A stretch of 8,957 nt of DNA from Thermoproteota archaeon (GTDB lineage Archaea; Thermoproteota; Methanomethylicia; Methanomethylicales; Methanomethylicaceae): the NCBI GenBank assembly GCA_004347955.1, contig QNVH01000018.1:8304-17260 (forward strand). The letters are read 5' to 3'. The notes beneath the pieces are model-generated. The model made no database searches, was not told where the DNA came from, and worked only from the letters and a program-made list of their open reading frames with translations. The position numbers were made by a program, and so were the translations under genes. Each line of letters begins with the position of its first letter. Position 1 is the stretch's first letter. This document shows, piece by piece, positions 1 to 6,384 of the stretch.

Positions 1-674
1 CAAGCAACAACGTGACAGCCATAATTGGTCCGTCCGGCTGTGGAAAGACCACCTTCATACGCTGTCTGAACAGGATGCATGAGTTGGTCCCTGGCGCAAG
101 GGTGCAGGGGAAGGTCTTATTGGACGGGCGCGACGTATACAGAGACATGGACGCGATGGAGGTGAGGCGGAAAGTCGGCATGGTCTTCCAGAAACCTAAC
201 CCCTTCCCAAACATGTCCATATTCGAAAACGTCGTGGCCGGCCTCAAACTGCTCGGCGTGAGAGACAAGAAAGTCCTCTCAGAGAGGGTCGAGAGCAAGT
301 TAAAGGAAGTGGGGCTCTGGGAGGAGGTAAAGGACGATCTCAGAAAGTCAGGCGCAATGCTCTCGGGGGGTCAGCAACAGAGGCTTTGCATCGCGAGAGC
401 CCTTGCTGTAGATCCTGAGGTCCTGCTCATGGATGAACCCACATCGTCACTCGACCCGGCTTCCACAGCCAAAATCGAGTCCCTCATCAGGGAGTTGAAG
501 GAGAAGACGACAATCGTAATAATAACACACAATGTGCAGCAGGCTGCCAGGATCTCCGACTTTACGGGCTTTCTGTACCTGGGCTCACTCGTGGAATTCG
601 GGGAGACGAAGAAAATCTTCGAATCGCCAAAGAACCCGCTTACCGAGAGGTACGTGACAGGGAGGTTTGGATGA
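1..674 (+). CDS. pstB: Phosphate ABC transporter ATP-binding protein PstB (5' end cut by window)
   Basis: This is the cytoplasmic ATPase that energises the PstSCAB high-affinity phosphate importer. The frame is already open at the window edge: codons for S-N-N precede V-T-A-I-I-G, and the strand leading into Walker A normally lies about 30 residues into PstB, so the true start is outside the window. Visible in order are Walker A GPSGCGKT (bases 27-50), the Q-loop [12 protein letters not shown], which is characteristic of PstB, the ABC signature LSGGQQQR, Walker [13 protein letters not shown] and the H-loop IIITHN. All catalytic motifs are intact. The stop codon overlaps the phoU start (ATGA), so the two genes are translationally coupled; pstS, pstC and pstA probably lie upstream. 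Family assignment is firm; only the N-terminus is missing. Confidence 0.97.
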   Translation, partial: SNNVTAIIGPSGCGKTTFIRCLNRMHELVPGARVQGKVLLDGRDVYRDMDAMEVRRKVGMVFQKPNPFPNMSIFENVVAGLKLLGVRDKKVLSERVESKLKEVGLWEEVKDDLRKSGAMLSGGQQQRLCIARALAVDPEVLLMDEPTSSLDPASTAKIESLIRELKEKTTIVIITHNVQQAARISDFTGFLYLGSLVEFGETKKIFESPKNPLTERYVTGRFG

Positions 675-1300
675 TGATAGTGCAAGAGTATTTAGAAAAA
701 ATAAACGCACTCTTAATAGAAATGAACGAAGTGATTCTCACATTAGGGGATTATGTAGAGGACGTCTTGAGGGATAAGAGAGGCGGTCTTCTGCCGCTGA
801 CCACCGAGCTCTGCAGGGCGGCACAAATGAAAGAGGAAAAAGTCCAAGAGACCTGCATCGAGTCCCTCATAAGGTTGCAGCCCTTCGCAGGGGACCTGCG
901 GACTATAGCAACCTCCATGAAGGTCGCATACCACCTTTCAAGGATCTGCAGGTACCTCAGAAATATCACCGAGGTCGCAGAAGAGTTCTCTCTGGCGGAC
1001 TGTGAGACAGGCAGAACCCTCTCACTCTATAGAGAAGCGGAGGAGATGGTTCAAGTCGCCTTAAGGTCTTACCTTCAGAGAGACCTCAAGACAGCAAGGG
1101 ACCTTATAAAAGCAGACGAGTCTATCGACCAGAAATACCGAGAAATTCTCAGGGACCTAGCCACTGGAAGGCACAGTGGGGCCTGCATACTCTTCAACGG
1201 CCTGGCTGCTAGGATAATAGAGCGGATGGCAGACCATGCCTGCTACCTTGCCAACGAGACCATCTACATGGTCACCGGGGAGAGGAGGATCATCGATTAG
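671..1300 (+). CDS. phoU: PhoU-family phosphate transport regulator
   Basis: A 209-residue protein with the usual length and two three-helix-bundle repeats of PhoU, the cytoplasmic modulator of Pst phosphate uptake. The family pattern is visible in EEKVQE followed by [15 protein letters not shown] (residues about 55-80). The second repeat keeps the metal-binding pattern ExxxD as E184-R-M-A-D188. In the first repeat the equivalent place reads S90-R-I-C-R94, so both acidic ligands are absent. The start is ATG at 671, inside the end of pstB; ATG at 674 is an equally possible start one codon later. Overlap with pstB places it in the same transcript. In bacteria PhoU relays phosphate status to PhoR; no two-component kinase is visible here, so the archaeal partner is unknown. 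Confidence 0.93.
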   Translation: MMIVQEYLEKINALLIEMNEVILTLGDYVEDVLRDKRGGLLPLTTELCRAAQMKEEKVQETCIESLIRLQPFAGDLRTIATSMKVAYHLSRICRYLRNITEVAEEFSLADCETGRTLSLYREAEEMVQVALRSYLQRDLKTARDLIKADESIDQKYREILRDLATGRHSGACILFNGLAARIIERMADHACYLANETIYMVTGERRIID

Positions 1301-1343
1301 TTCATGAGGAAATGCTCTTGGGCTGCCCAGCTGAGTGAGTGAG

Positions 1344-1445
1344 CGCCGGGGAAGGGATTCGAACCCTTGCTCCCCAGAAGGGGAACCGGCTCGCCTGTCG
1401 TCTTCGAACTCAAGGCCGGCGCCTTAACCGCTCAGCCACCCCGGC
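1344..1445 (-). tRNA. tRNA-Ser (anticodon UGA), intron-containing
   Basis: The minus strand folds as a type II tRNA. The acceptor stem GCCGGGG pairs with CCCCGGC, and the discriminator base is G, typical of serine rather than leucine tRNAs. The D-arm is TGGCTGAGCGGTTAAGGC. The anticodon stem CCGGC pairs with GCCGG around a loop with anticodon TGA (bases 1410-1412). A long variable arm TCCCC/GGGGA follows, then the T-arm AAGGG-TTCGAAT-CCCTT. The intron occupies 1392-1408; the mature length is 85 nt. CCA is not encoded. The gene lies 43 bp from the convergent phoU stop. Confidence 0.96.
1392..1408 (-). other. 17-nt tRNA intron with bulge-helix-bulge motif (position 37/38)
   Basis: Removing these 17 bases restores a seven-base anticodon loop (CTTGAGA). 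The precursor forms an archaeal splice motif. Loop bases CUUG pair with intron CAGG (one G-U pair) as the 4-bp central helix. The 5' bulge is AGU, cut after G37; the 3' bulge is CGA, cut before A38. The rest of the intron closes as UCG-AAGA-CGA. This is the canonical position for introns cut by the archaeal splicing endonuclease (EndA). Confidence 0.9.
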
Positions 1446-1453
1446 TCTGGGAA

Positions 1454-1480
1454 ATTATATTATCCAAATCTAAATCTTAA
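1454..1480 (-). promoter_or_regulatory. AT-rich promoter region of tRNA-Ser
   Basis: Read on the minus strand, an AT-rich run precedes the tRNA. TTTAGATTT, centred near 1472, lies about 27 bases before the mature 5' end and is the better-placed TATA candidate. ATAATATAAT (1454-1463) looks more like a TATA box but lies only about 13 bases upstream, which is too close unless transcription starts inside the tRNA. Which box is used cannot be decided from sequence alone. Confidence 0.4.
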
Positions 1481-1528
1481 TCTTTACCTTTTCCTATAGG
1501 TGACGAATGCGCTGCTTACTGGAGCCCG

Positions 1529-1561
1529 TCTGCCAGTCGGGGCAGATAAGCCTCTTCTGCC
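1529..1561 (-). repeat. Three-part inverted repeat just after speE
   Basis: TCTGCC (1529-1534), GGCAGA (1541-1546) and TCTGCC (1556-1561) can form either of two mutually exclusive 6-bp hairpins with short loops, beginning six bases after the speE stop on the minus strand. There is no T-tract after it, so it is not a typical archaeal terminator. It could protect or mark the transcript's 3' end; its function is unknown. Confidence 0.4.
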
Positions 1562-1566
1562 AAAGC

Positions 1567-2475
1567 TCATATCGGCATAAAGGTTGGGCAACTGTCGGTG
1601 GCGATCCTTCCCGCCCTCAGCTGCTCCCTCACCTCTCTCGCCAGCATGAAGAGCGACTGGTGCGTGGCGCCGTCGTAAAACCTGAGCCCCTGCAACCCCC
1701 TCTCCCTCAACCTCTCATTGACACCCTCTGGATCCATTGCCTCTGGGTCTGGTCCCTTCGTGCCGTACACAAAACCCCACACGGAGTCATATGCAGGGAC
1801 CCATGTTTGGTAACCGCCCGCCCTGCCAAATACACTCTCAACGGTTCTGTAAATAGTTGCAAAACAGTATGTGCTGTAGTAGACCGATGTGGCTTGGGTG
1901 ACAACGATCCCTCCATCCCTCAGTATCCTCGCCAACGATTCGTAGAACTCTCTAGTGTAGAGAAATTGCCCAGGCCCTTCCTCCAAGGGGTCCGTGACAT
2001 CCATTATTACCACATCAAACCTTCCCCTGCATCCCTCTACAAACCTCCTGCCATCCCCTATAACTACCTCCGCCCTATCGTCATCGAAAGCCCCACCAGA
2101 GAGCTCTGGCATGAACCTCCTAGAAGACTTTATGACTTCCACATCTATGTCAACCATGACCGCCCTCTTAACTGTCGGGTGGCGGAGGACCTCCCTTAGG
2201 GTGCCCCCCTCCCCTCCTCCTATTATCAGAACATCCTCAGGTTTTTCGTGGGCAACCATCACGGGGTGGACCAGTGCCTCGTGGTAGAAGTACTCATCCC
2301 TCACAGTGGACTGTACCTTTCCGTCCAGGATCAACATCCGGCCGTACTCACAACTGTCCACTATGTCTATGTTCTGAACCCTGCTCTTCCTGCTGTAAAC
2401 GATCCCCTTTATTCCATGCATATGGGCGCTGTGCGGCGTCTGGTACTCAACAAACCACTTCCATCCCAGGCTCAA
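1567..2475 (-). CDS. speE: Polyamine aminopropyltransferase (agmatine/triamine type)
   Basis: A 302-residue Rossmann-fold enzyme that transfers aminopropyl from decarboxylated S-adenosylmethionine to a polyamine acceptor in the cytoplasm. Visible are the N-terminal beta domain ending DGKVQSTVRDEYFYHE (51-66), the nucleotide loop IGGGEGGTLREVL (85-97), acidic residues MVDID (107-111) and GDGR (140-143), and catalytic MDVTDP (158-163). The recalled Thermus thermophilus triamine synthase shares long blocks, including QSTxRDEYxYHE and LREVLxHPTV; its catalytic site is also DxTDP rather than the DSTDP of putrescine enzymes. Agmatine is therefore the likelier acceptor, giving N1-aminopropylagmatine; thermospermine cannot be excluded. 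The start is TTG at 2475: the family N-terminus begins here, the next in-frame ATG is codon 19, and the TTG overlaps the speD stop (TTGA). Confidence 0.93.
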   Translation of the reverse strand: MSLGWKWFVEYQTPHSAHMHGIKGIVYSRKSRVQNIDIVDSCEYGRMLILDGKVQSTVRDEYFYHEALVHPVMVAHEKPEDVLIIGGGEGGTLREVLRHPTVKRAVMVDIDVEVIKSSRRFMPELSGGAFDDDRAEVVIGDGRRFVEGCRGRFDVVIMDVTDPLEEGPGQFLYTREFYESLARILRDGGIVVTQATSVYYSTYCFATIYRTVESVFGRAGGYQTWVPAYDSVWGFVYGTKGPDPEAMDPEGVNERLRERGLQGLRFYDGATHQSLFMLAREVREQLRAGRIATDSCPTFMPI

Positions 2476-2834
2476 GGATTATCCCCCATGAATAGCCCCC
2501 TCTTCAGCTCAACAACACTCATTGACCTTGGCTTCAGGAGATCTGCCAGCCTCTGAAAAGCCTTCATGGGGTCGGTGTTTGTGTTGCAGGTGAAGAGGTC
2601 TACAGCCGCGTAGCCCAGCTCCGGCCAAGTGTGTATCGACAGGTGCGACTCTGCTATGACCACAACTCCAGTGACGCCCTGGGGGCTGAACTTATGGAAG
2701 ACCTTGCCAACGACCCTGACACCGGCGTCCTCTGCTCCTTTCTCCATGGCCCATTCTATCCCTTTTATGTCGTCAAGAGCCTTGGCGTCACACCCAAAGA
2801 GCTCGAAAACAAAGTGTCTCCCCACCTCTCGCAT
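2472..2834 (-). CDS. speD: S-adenosylmethionine decarboxylase proenzyme (pyruvoyl, short prokaryotic class)
   Basis: A 120-residue SpeD-family proenzyme that cleaves itself to form a pyruvoyl cofactor and supplies decarboxylated S-adenosylmethionine to SpeE. The processing site is AESHLSIHTWPE (61-72): cleavage between E62 and S63 turns S63 into the pyruvoyl group. H68 and C83 (FTC) match the processing and proton-donor residues. The N-terminus GRHFVFELFGC is typical of the family. ATG at 2834 is chosen because GGGTGGG lies just upstream, the length matches the family, and the TATA box ends only about 40 bases upstream; a longer frame to 2906 would start above that box. A crenarchaeal SpeD paralogue is an arginine decarboxylase, but adjacency to speE favours the AdoMet enzyme. 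Confidence 0.92.
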   Translation of the reverse strand: MREVGRHFVFELFGCDAKALDDIKGIEWAMEKGAEDAGVRVVGKVFHKFSPQGVTGVVVIAESHLSIHTWPELGYAAVDLFTCNTNTDPMKAFQRLADLLKPRSMSVVELKRGLFMGDNP

Positions 2835-2873
2835 AAGCCCACCCCCAACTAAACCTAAAAACACACTCACATC

Positions 2874-2888
2874 ATATAAATATATAAT
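2874..2888 (-). promoter_or_regulatory. TATA box of the speD-speE operon
   Basis: The minus strand reads ATTATATATTTATAT, the strongest TATA-like element in the window. The expected transcription start about 25 bases downstream (near 2855) gives a roughly 20-nt leader carrying the purine-rich GGGTGGG ribosome-binding site (about 2837-2843) before ATG 2834. It sets the speD start and implies that speD and speE share one promoter. Confidence 0.75.
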
Positions 2889-2904
2889 GTGTGGTCTTAT
2901 TCCC

Positions 2905-2950
2905 AAAAAAAGGTCTCTGGCAGCCCTTCTAAAAAGGAGCCTCCTATTTT
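2905..2950 (-). terminator. Probable terminator of the AbrB-PhoU gene
   Basis: On the minus strand, 80-125 bases after the stop at 3030, the self-complementary AGGAG-G-CTCCT (2934-2944) is followed directly by T5. A second T7 run follows at 2905-2911. Archaeal terminators mainly need T-runs, so either is credible. It separates this gene from the speD promoter. Confidence 0.45.
2906..2920 (+). repeat. Intergenic repeat AAAAAAGGTCTCTGG, copy 1
   Basis: This 15-bp sequence matches 8846-8860 exactly. It lies between the AbrB-PhoU terminator and the speD TATA box, 18 bases upstream of that box in the direction of speD transcription. Its core GGTCTCTGG also occurs at 7633-7641 beside the orc1 TATA box. 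Confidence 0.55.
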
Positions 2951-3029
2951 AGCCTCATCTCCACCAGATTTCCCGTTCTCAGGTCAATAACGCTGGAGAT
3001 CGGGGCTTATTCAGCCGAAATCGGCAGGA

Positions 3030-4016
3030 TCAGGCGTTAGAGCCCCCAACAAGCTCAGCAAGGTCAATGCCGTGAGCCCCTATTTGGTAGAGGTACATGG
3101 CCACAGAGTCTATTATTGCGGAGAGCCTGGGCTGCATGGCAAGCAGCAGCTCATTCACCGCTATGAGCCTCTCGGTGAGCTCCGCGTTCTTGAGGGCGAC
3201 CTTATCCGCCAGCCTAGCGTCTCCCTTGAAGAGCGCCTGCGCCGCTTCCTCATGGACATTGTAGGCAGTCTTGCTCAGGGAGGAAAGGGCCTCCATTATC
3301 TCGTTTTGAGTCGTCTCGCCACTAAGCTTCTTGACACTGTTTGCGACCGCCTCGGAGTAGTCTGCTATAGTCTCGACATATTTCGCTGCCATCCTCAAGT
3401 CAAGGCACTCCGCGGGTCTAACGCCCAACCTGTCGGCTATGGTTGGGTTCCTTATGGCGAGCCTCAGCTGCCTCACCAGAAGGAAGTAGAGCCTGTCGAC
3501 CTCCTCGTCCCTTTTGCTCACAGACTCAGCCAACTCCACGTCGCCGGTTAAGAGCGCAAGCTCCGCCTCCTTGTGCATGTTTGCAGCCAAGGAATAGGCC
3601 CTTCTGAGGGTGCTCTTGATAGGCATGGAGGTGGGCTGGAGCAGGCACTGTATGGTCATGCTGTTTGCCTCTTCCTCCACGATCTCGAGCCCTATCAGCT
3701 TGTGGATCGCCTCCTTCACTTCCTCTCTTATGGAGGGCACCATCCTCCTCCCCCCCAGGTCAATGACAATCGTGTCCACGCCCAGGAGGTACTGTGCCCT
3801 TATCTGCCTCTCTATCCCCGCAGGGTCCTTTATCACGGCTATGCTTCCCCTCTCAACGTCTGCGCCCGCCTCGGCGCTCAATAGGAGCGCCCCTCCCTCT
3901 CCCTCGGAGAGCCTGATTATCGAACCGGCGTCGAGCCCGTTTCTCCTCACCCAATCCTTCGGGAGCGATAGCAGGAAAGATCCCCCTTTGCTCCTTTGGA
4001 GCCTTCTATATTCCAT
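3030..4016 (-). CDS. AbrB-PhoU fusion: archaeal phosphate uptake regulator
   Basis: A 328-residue protein. Residues 1 to about 48 (RRLQRSKGGSFLLSLPKDWV, then NGLDAGSIIRL) are a SpoVT/AbrB swapped-hairpin DNA-binding domain. A linker domain follows, then two PhoU helical repeats from about 130 to 322. The first PhoU repeat keeps the acidic motif E215-T-I-A-D219; the second reads Y310-Q-I-G-A-H315, so it lacks the usual acidic ligands. This architecture is widespread in archaea and is taken to be a transcription regulator sensing phosphate or metal state. Here it lies on the opposite strand about 1.7 kb from pstB-phoU, consistent with controlling that operon. ATG 4016 is preceded by GAGGATG at SD distance. 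There is no sign of truncation. Confidence 0.9.
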   Translation of the reverse strand: MEYRRLQRSKGGSFLLSLPKDWVRRNGLDAGSIIRLSEGEGGALLLSAEAGADVERGSIAVIKDPAGIERQIRAQYLLGVDTIVIDLGGRRMVPSIREEVKEAIHKLIGLEIVEEEANSMTIQCLLQPTSMPIKSTLRRAYSLAANMHKEAELALLTGDVELAESVSKRDEEVDRLYFLLVRQLRLAIRNPTIADRLGVRPAECLDLRMAAKYVETIADYSEAVANSVKKLSGETTQNEIMEALSSLSKTAYNVHEEAAQALFKGDARLADKVALKNAELTERLIAVNELLLAMQPRLSAIIDSVAMYLYQIGAHGIDLAELVGGSNA

Positions 4017-4177
4017 AAAACATCCTCAAATCCAATATCTACGATTTATCCATTAAGGTTTTCCGAGATCTGGCGGCTCCTGAATGAAGCGCTCCTCCGG
4101 TCCAAAAATTAAACTGGTCTCGGAATGAGTTGTTTTTAGAGTTGCCCGAACCAAATGGCGCGGTCCCTCCCGCCCCC

Positions 4178-4189
4178 AAAGTTAAAAAC
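4178..4189 (+). promoter_or_regulatory. Possible TATA box for DP1
   Basis: AAAGTTAAAAAC lies about 50 bases before GTG 4234. The expected transcription start, near 4210, gives a short leader. The whole 217-bp gap (4017-4233) between the divergent AbrB-PhoU and DP1 genes holds no recognisable gene. The AbrB-PhoU promoter should also lie in it, with weak candidates around 4045-4055. Confidence 0.35.
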
Positions 4190-4233
4190 GCGATCCAAAC
4201 CGATAAGAGCTCCTTTTTCTAAATTTCCCTCGG

Positions 4234-5706
4234 GTGCTCTGCTTGGGGGAGTCCTTGAAGGCAGCATACAACGCTCTCTTGAACTCGGGGTACCAGCTCT
4301 CCCCGGGGGCCTTCCAGCTGCTGAAAGAATCCCAGAACCCCGAGTCCTTGGTCTCCTCCCTGCTGGAGCATCTGAAGTCACTCGAGAAGAAGCCACTGGT
4401 GATCGAGAGATCCCACCTGGAGCCACTCCTAAGTAGGGGTCTGCCTGTCAAGGCTCCTGCTGCAATCAAACAACCGCCGCTCCACTCCATCCAAATTATA
4501 AGCGGCTCGGAGGGCGGGTACATAGAGGGCACCATCCACGACTTCAGGCGTTACTTTATGGACCGCTTCAACCGCCTCAAGGAGATGCTGAAGTCAAGGG
4601 CGGACATGAGGGATGCCGTCACGCCCTCGTCTATGCCTGAAGTGAGCAAGCACACCAAAGTCAAGGTCATAGGGATGGTCTCCTCAAAGAAGGAGTTCAA
4701 GAACGGAGGCGCAGTCATAGAGCTTGAGGACGATGTGGACACAATCAGGGTCTCCTTCAGGGGGGATGAACTGAAAAAGAAAGTTTCTAGGGTCATGCTG
4801 GACGAGGTCATCTGCGTATTCGGAACCACCTCTAACGGCAAGACTGTCTTTGCAGAGGACGTGGTTTGGCCCGACGTGCCCCCTAAGATAAGGTCCTCGA
4901 GGGTAAGGGAAAATGTCTATGTAGTCCTCACATCTGACCTCCACATAGGCAGCAAGCTCTTCATGAGGCAGCAGTTTGAGTCTTTCCTGAAATGGCTCCG
5001 CGGGGAGGATATGGGGGCGCCGCAGAAGGAGATCTCGGACAACGTCCGCTACCTGATAATAGCCGGAGACGTTGTGGACGGCGTTGGGGTTTACCCAAAC
5101 CAGGAGGACGAGCTGCTGATCAAGGATCTGAACAAGCAGTACGAGGAGGCTGCCCACTACCTTTCCATGGTTCCAGACCACATCAAGATCATTATAATCC
5201 CCGGAAACCACGACGCCTCAAGACCCCCCCTCCCCTGCCCGCCAATCTACAGGGACTTTGCCGCGCCCCTCTACTCCCTCAAAAACGTCATAATGCTCGG
5301 GGACCCGGCTGTGGTTAACATAGAGGGCTTGACATTCCTCCTCACTCACGGGAAGAGCCTCGACGACGTTATTCCGGCCCTCCCCGACTGCAACTTCAAG
5401 GAGCCGCAGAAGGCTATGGTCGAGCTCTTGAGGTCGAGGCACCTGGCTCCCATCTACGGGGAGAAGACCTCCCTGGCACCAGAGCCTAGGGACAGCCTGA
5501 TAATCGATCCAGTCCCGGACGTCTTCCACGCCGGGCACGTCCACGTCTGGGGCATATCAGAGTACAGGGGCATCCTTGCCGTCAACTCCGGCACCTGGCA
5601 GAGGCAGACCAGCTACCAGCTCTCAATGGGCATAGAGCCAGCGCCCGGGGTCGTGCCCCTGATAAACCTCTCAAACTTCAAGGTCACGACGCTCAACTTC
5701 CTGTAG
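4234..5706 (+). CDS. polB: DNA polymerase D small subunit DP1 (3'-5' exonuclease)
   Basis: The 490-residue proofreading subunit of the archaeal replicative polymerase PolD; it binds the catalytic subunit DP2, which is not in this window. Residues 1-130 form a variable helical N-terminal region. About 140-210 is an OB fold. The calcineurin-like nuclease follows: SDLHIG (D235, H237), AGDVVDG (D279), PGNHD (N325, H326), LTHG (H372) and AGHVHVWG (H435, H437). All metal ligands are present, so the exonuclease should be active. The C-terminal NSGTWQRQTSYQ pattern is diagnostic of DP1. Pyrococcus and Methanocaldococcus DP1 are about 600 residues; this compact form is shorter at the N-terminus. The start is uncertain: GTG 4234 lacks a clear SD, while TTG 4255 has GGGGGAG just before it. 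Confidence 0.95.
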   Translation: MLCLGESLKAAYNALLNSGYQLSPGAFQLLKESQNPESLVSSLLEHLKSLEKKPLVIERSHLEPLLSRGLPVKAPAAIKQPPLHSIQIISGSEGGYIEGTIHDFRRYFMDRFNRLKEMLKSRADMRDAVTPSSMPEVSKHTKVKVIGMVSSKKEFKNGGAVIELEDDVDTIRVSFRGDELKKKVSRVMLDEVICVFGTTSNGKTVFAEDVVWPDVPPKIRSSRVRENVYVVLTSDLHIGSKLFMRQQFESFLKWLRGEDMGAPQKEISDNVRYLIIAGDVVDGVGVYPNQEDELLIKDLNKQYEEAAHYLSMVPDHIKIIIIPGNHDASRPPLPCPPIYRDFAAPLYSLKNVIMLGDPAVVNIEGLTFLLTHGKSLDDVIPALPDCNFKEPQKAMVELLRSRHLAPIYGEKTSLAPEPRDSLIIDPVPDVFHAGHVHVWGISEYRGILAVNSGTWQRQTSYQLSMGIEPAPGVVPLINLSNFKVTTLNFL

Positions 5707-5716
5707 CCCTCGCAGA

Positions 5717-5728
5717 TTTTTCGAAAAA
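5717..5728. terminator. Bidirectional T-run palindrome between convergent genes
   Basis: TTTTTCGAAAAA is a perfect 12-bp palindrome 10 bases after the DP1 stop. It presents T5 on both strands and so could terminate DP1 on the plus strand and the orc1-DUF99 transcript on the minus strand. The rest of the gap (5729-5810) shows nothing I can assign. Confidence 0.45.
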
Positions 5729-5810
5729 GTGCCGCTTTCAAACACCCGGGCAAACTCCAAAGTTGGCGTGCCATTAGAAACAGTCGATGGTGGGCAACTT
5801 TCCGCCCCGA

Positions 5811-6368
5811 TTAAGCCGAGCTTATGGCTCTGCTTATTGCCCTGGCTACCATCCTCGCCAGCCTTAGGGGCTCCGGGAGCTTCCCGAATATGGTCAGCCC
5901 CTCCACCACCCTCTTTGCCTCATCCTCCCCCATCCCCACAGCCTCGATGTAGACAATCTCCCCCTCGGCAAGGACGACCTCTGCGAGCTGCCCTGCCCCT
6001 TCTATGATCTCCAGCCTCCTCTCCCAGTCCTTGAAGTGCTTGATTAGGGCTGCCCTCACCGCATCCCTGTCGGGCGCCTCCCTAAGCACAAAAACTGTCG
6101 GCAGACCAAACTCCCTGAGCACTTCCTTGGCGTCTATGAGGTTGAAGCCTGCGATCGGGACGCTCCCAGCGATGACAACCCCCTCCTCCATCCCTCCCTC
6201 CCTGATCGCCTCCTTCAGCCTCTCGGTCGCGTCGAGCCCGTCCACCTCAACCCACTTCACGATCAGGCGCCTGGGTCTTATGCCCTCGGCGAAGAGAAAT
6301 GCAGCTGGTGCCCTCCTATCCACCCCTTTCCTGAAACTCCCACCCTCCACCGCCAGAACCCTAAGCAT
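5811..6368 (-). CDS. DUF99/UPF0215 family protein (putative endonuclease dU)
   Basis: A 185-residue archaeal DUF99 protein, a family with an RNase H-like fold distantly related to endonuclease V and annotated as endonuclease dU. Recognisable blocks are VDGLDAT (42-48), IAGSVPIAGFNLIDA (66-80), AALIKHFKDWERR (106-118) and the C-terminal GKLPEPLRLARMVARAI (162-178). At the N-terminus, where I recall most members having an acidic pair (I/V-D-D), this protein has V7-E8-G9-G10, so one likely metal ligand is changed. The start is ATG 6368 because family members begin right before this strand and GGTG lies four bases upstream; GTG 6377 and GTG 6374 are alternatives. It starts 16 bases after the orc1 stop, so the two are probably co-transcribed. 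Confidence 0.88.
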   Translation of the reverse strand: MLRVLAVEGGSFRKGVDRRAPAAFLFAEGIRPRRLIVKWVEVDGLDATERLKEAIREGGMEEGVVIAGSVPIAGFNLIDAKEVLREFGLPTVFVLREAPDRDAVRAALIKHFKDWERRLEIIEGAGQLAEVVLAEGEIVYIEAVGMGEDEAKRVVEGLTIFGKLPEPLRLARMVARAISRAISSA

Positions 6369-6384
6369 CCGCACCACTACACGA

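Noticed and set aside
1444..1446. tRNA-Leu as the identity of the 1344-1445 tRNA
   Set aside because: The long variable arm fits both Leu and Ser, but the spliced anticodon is UGA and the discriminator is G, both of which indicate serine.
1507..2199. Plus-strand open frame of 230 codons across speE
   Set aside because: It is antisense to speE, is rich in Pro, Arg and Cys with no domain pattern, and the minus-strand frame is a clear aminopropyltransferase.
2835..2906. N-terminal extension of SpeD by 24 codons
   Set aside because: It would start upstream of the TATA box. The family begins at MREVGRHFVFELFG, which has its own ribosome-binding site.
4684..5211. Minus-strand 175-codon frame inside DP1
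   Set aside because: It is antisense to the OB and nuclease domains of DP1 and has no family features or start signals.
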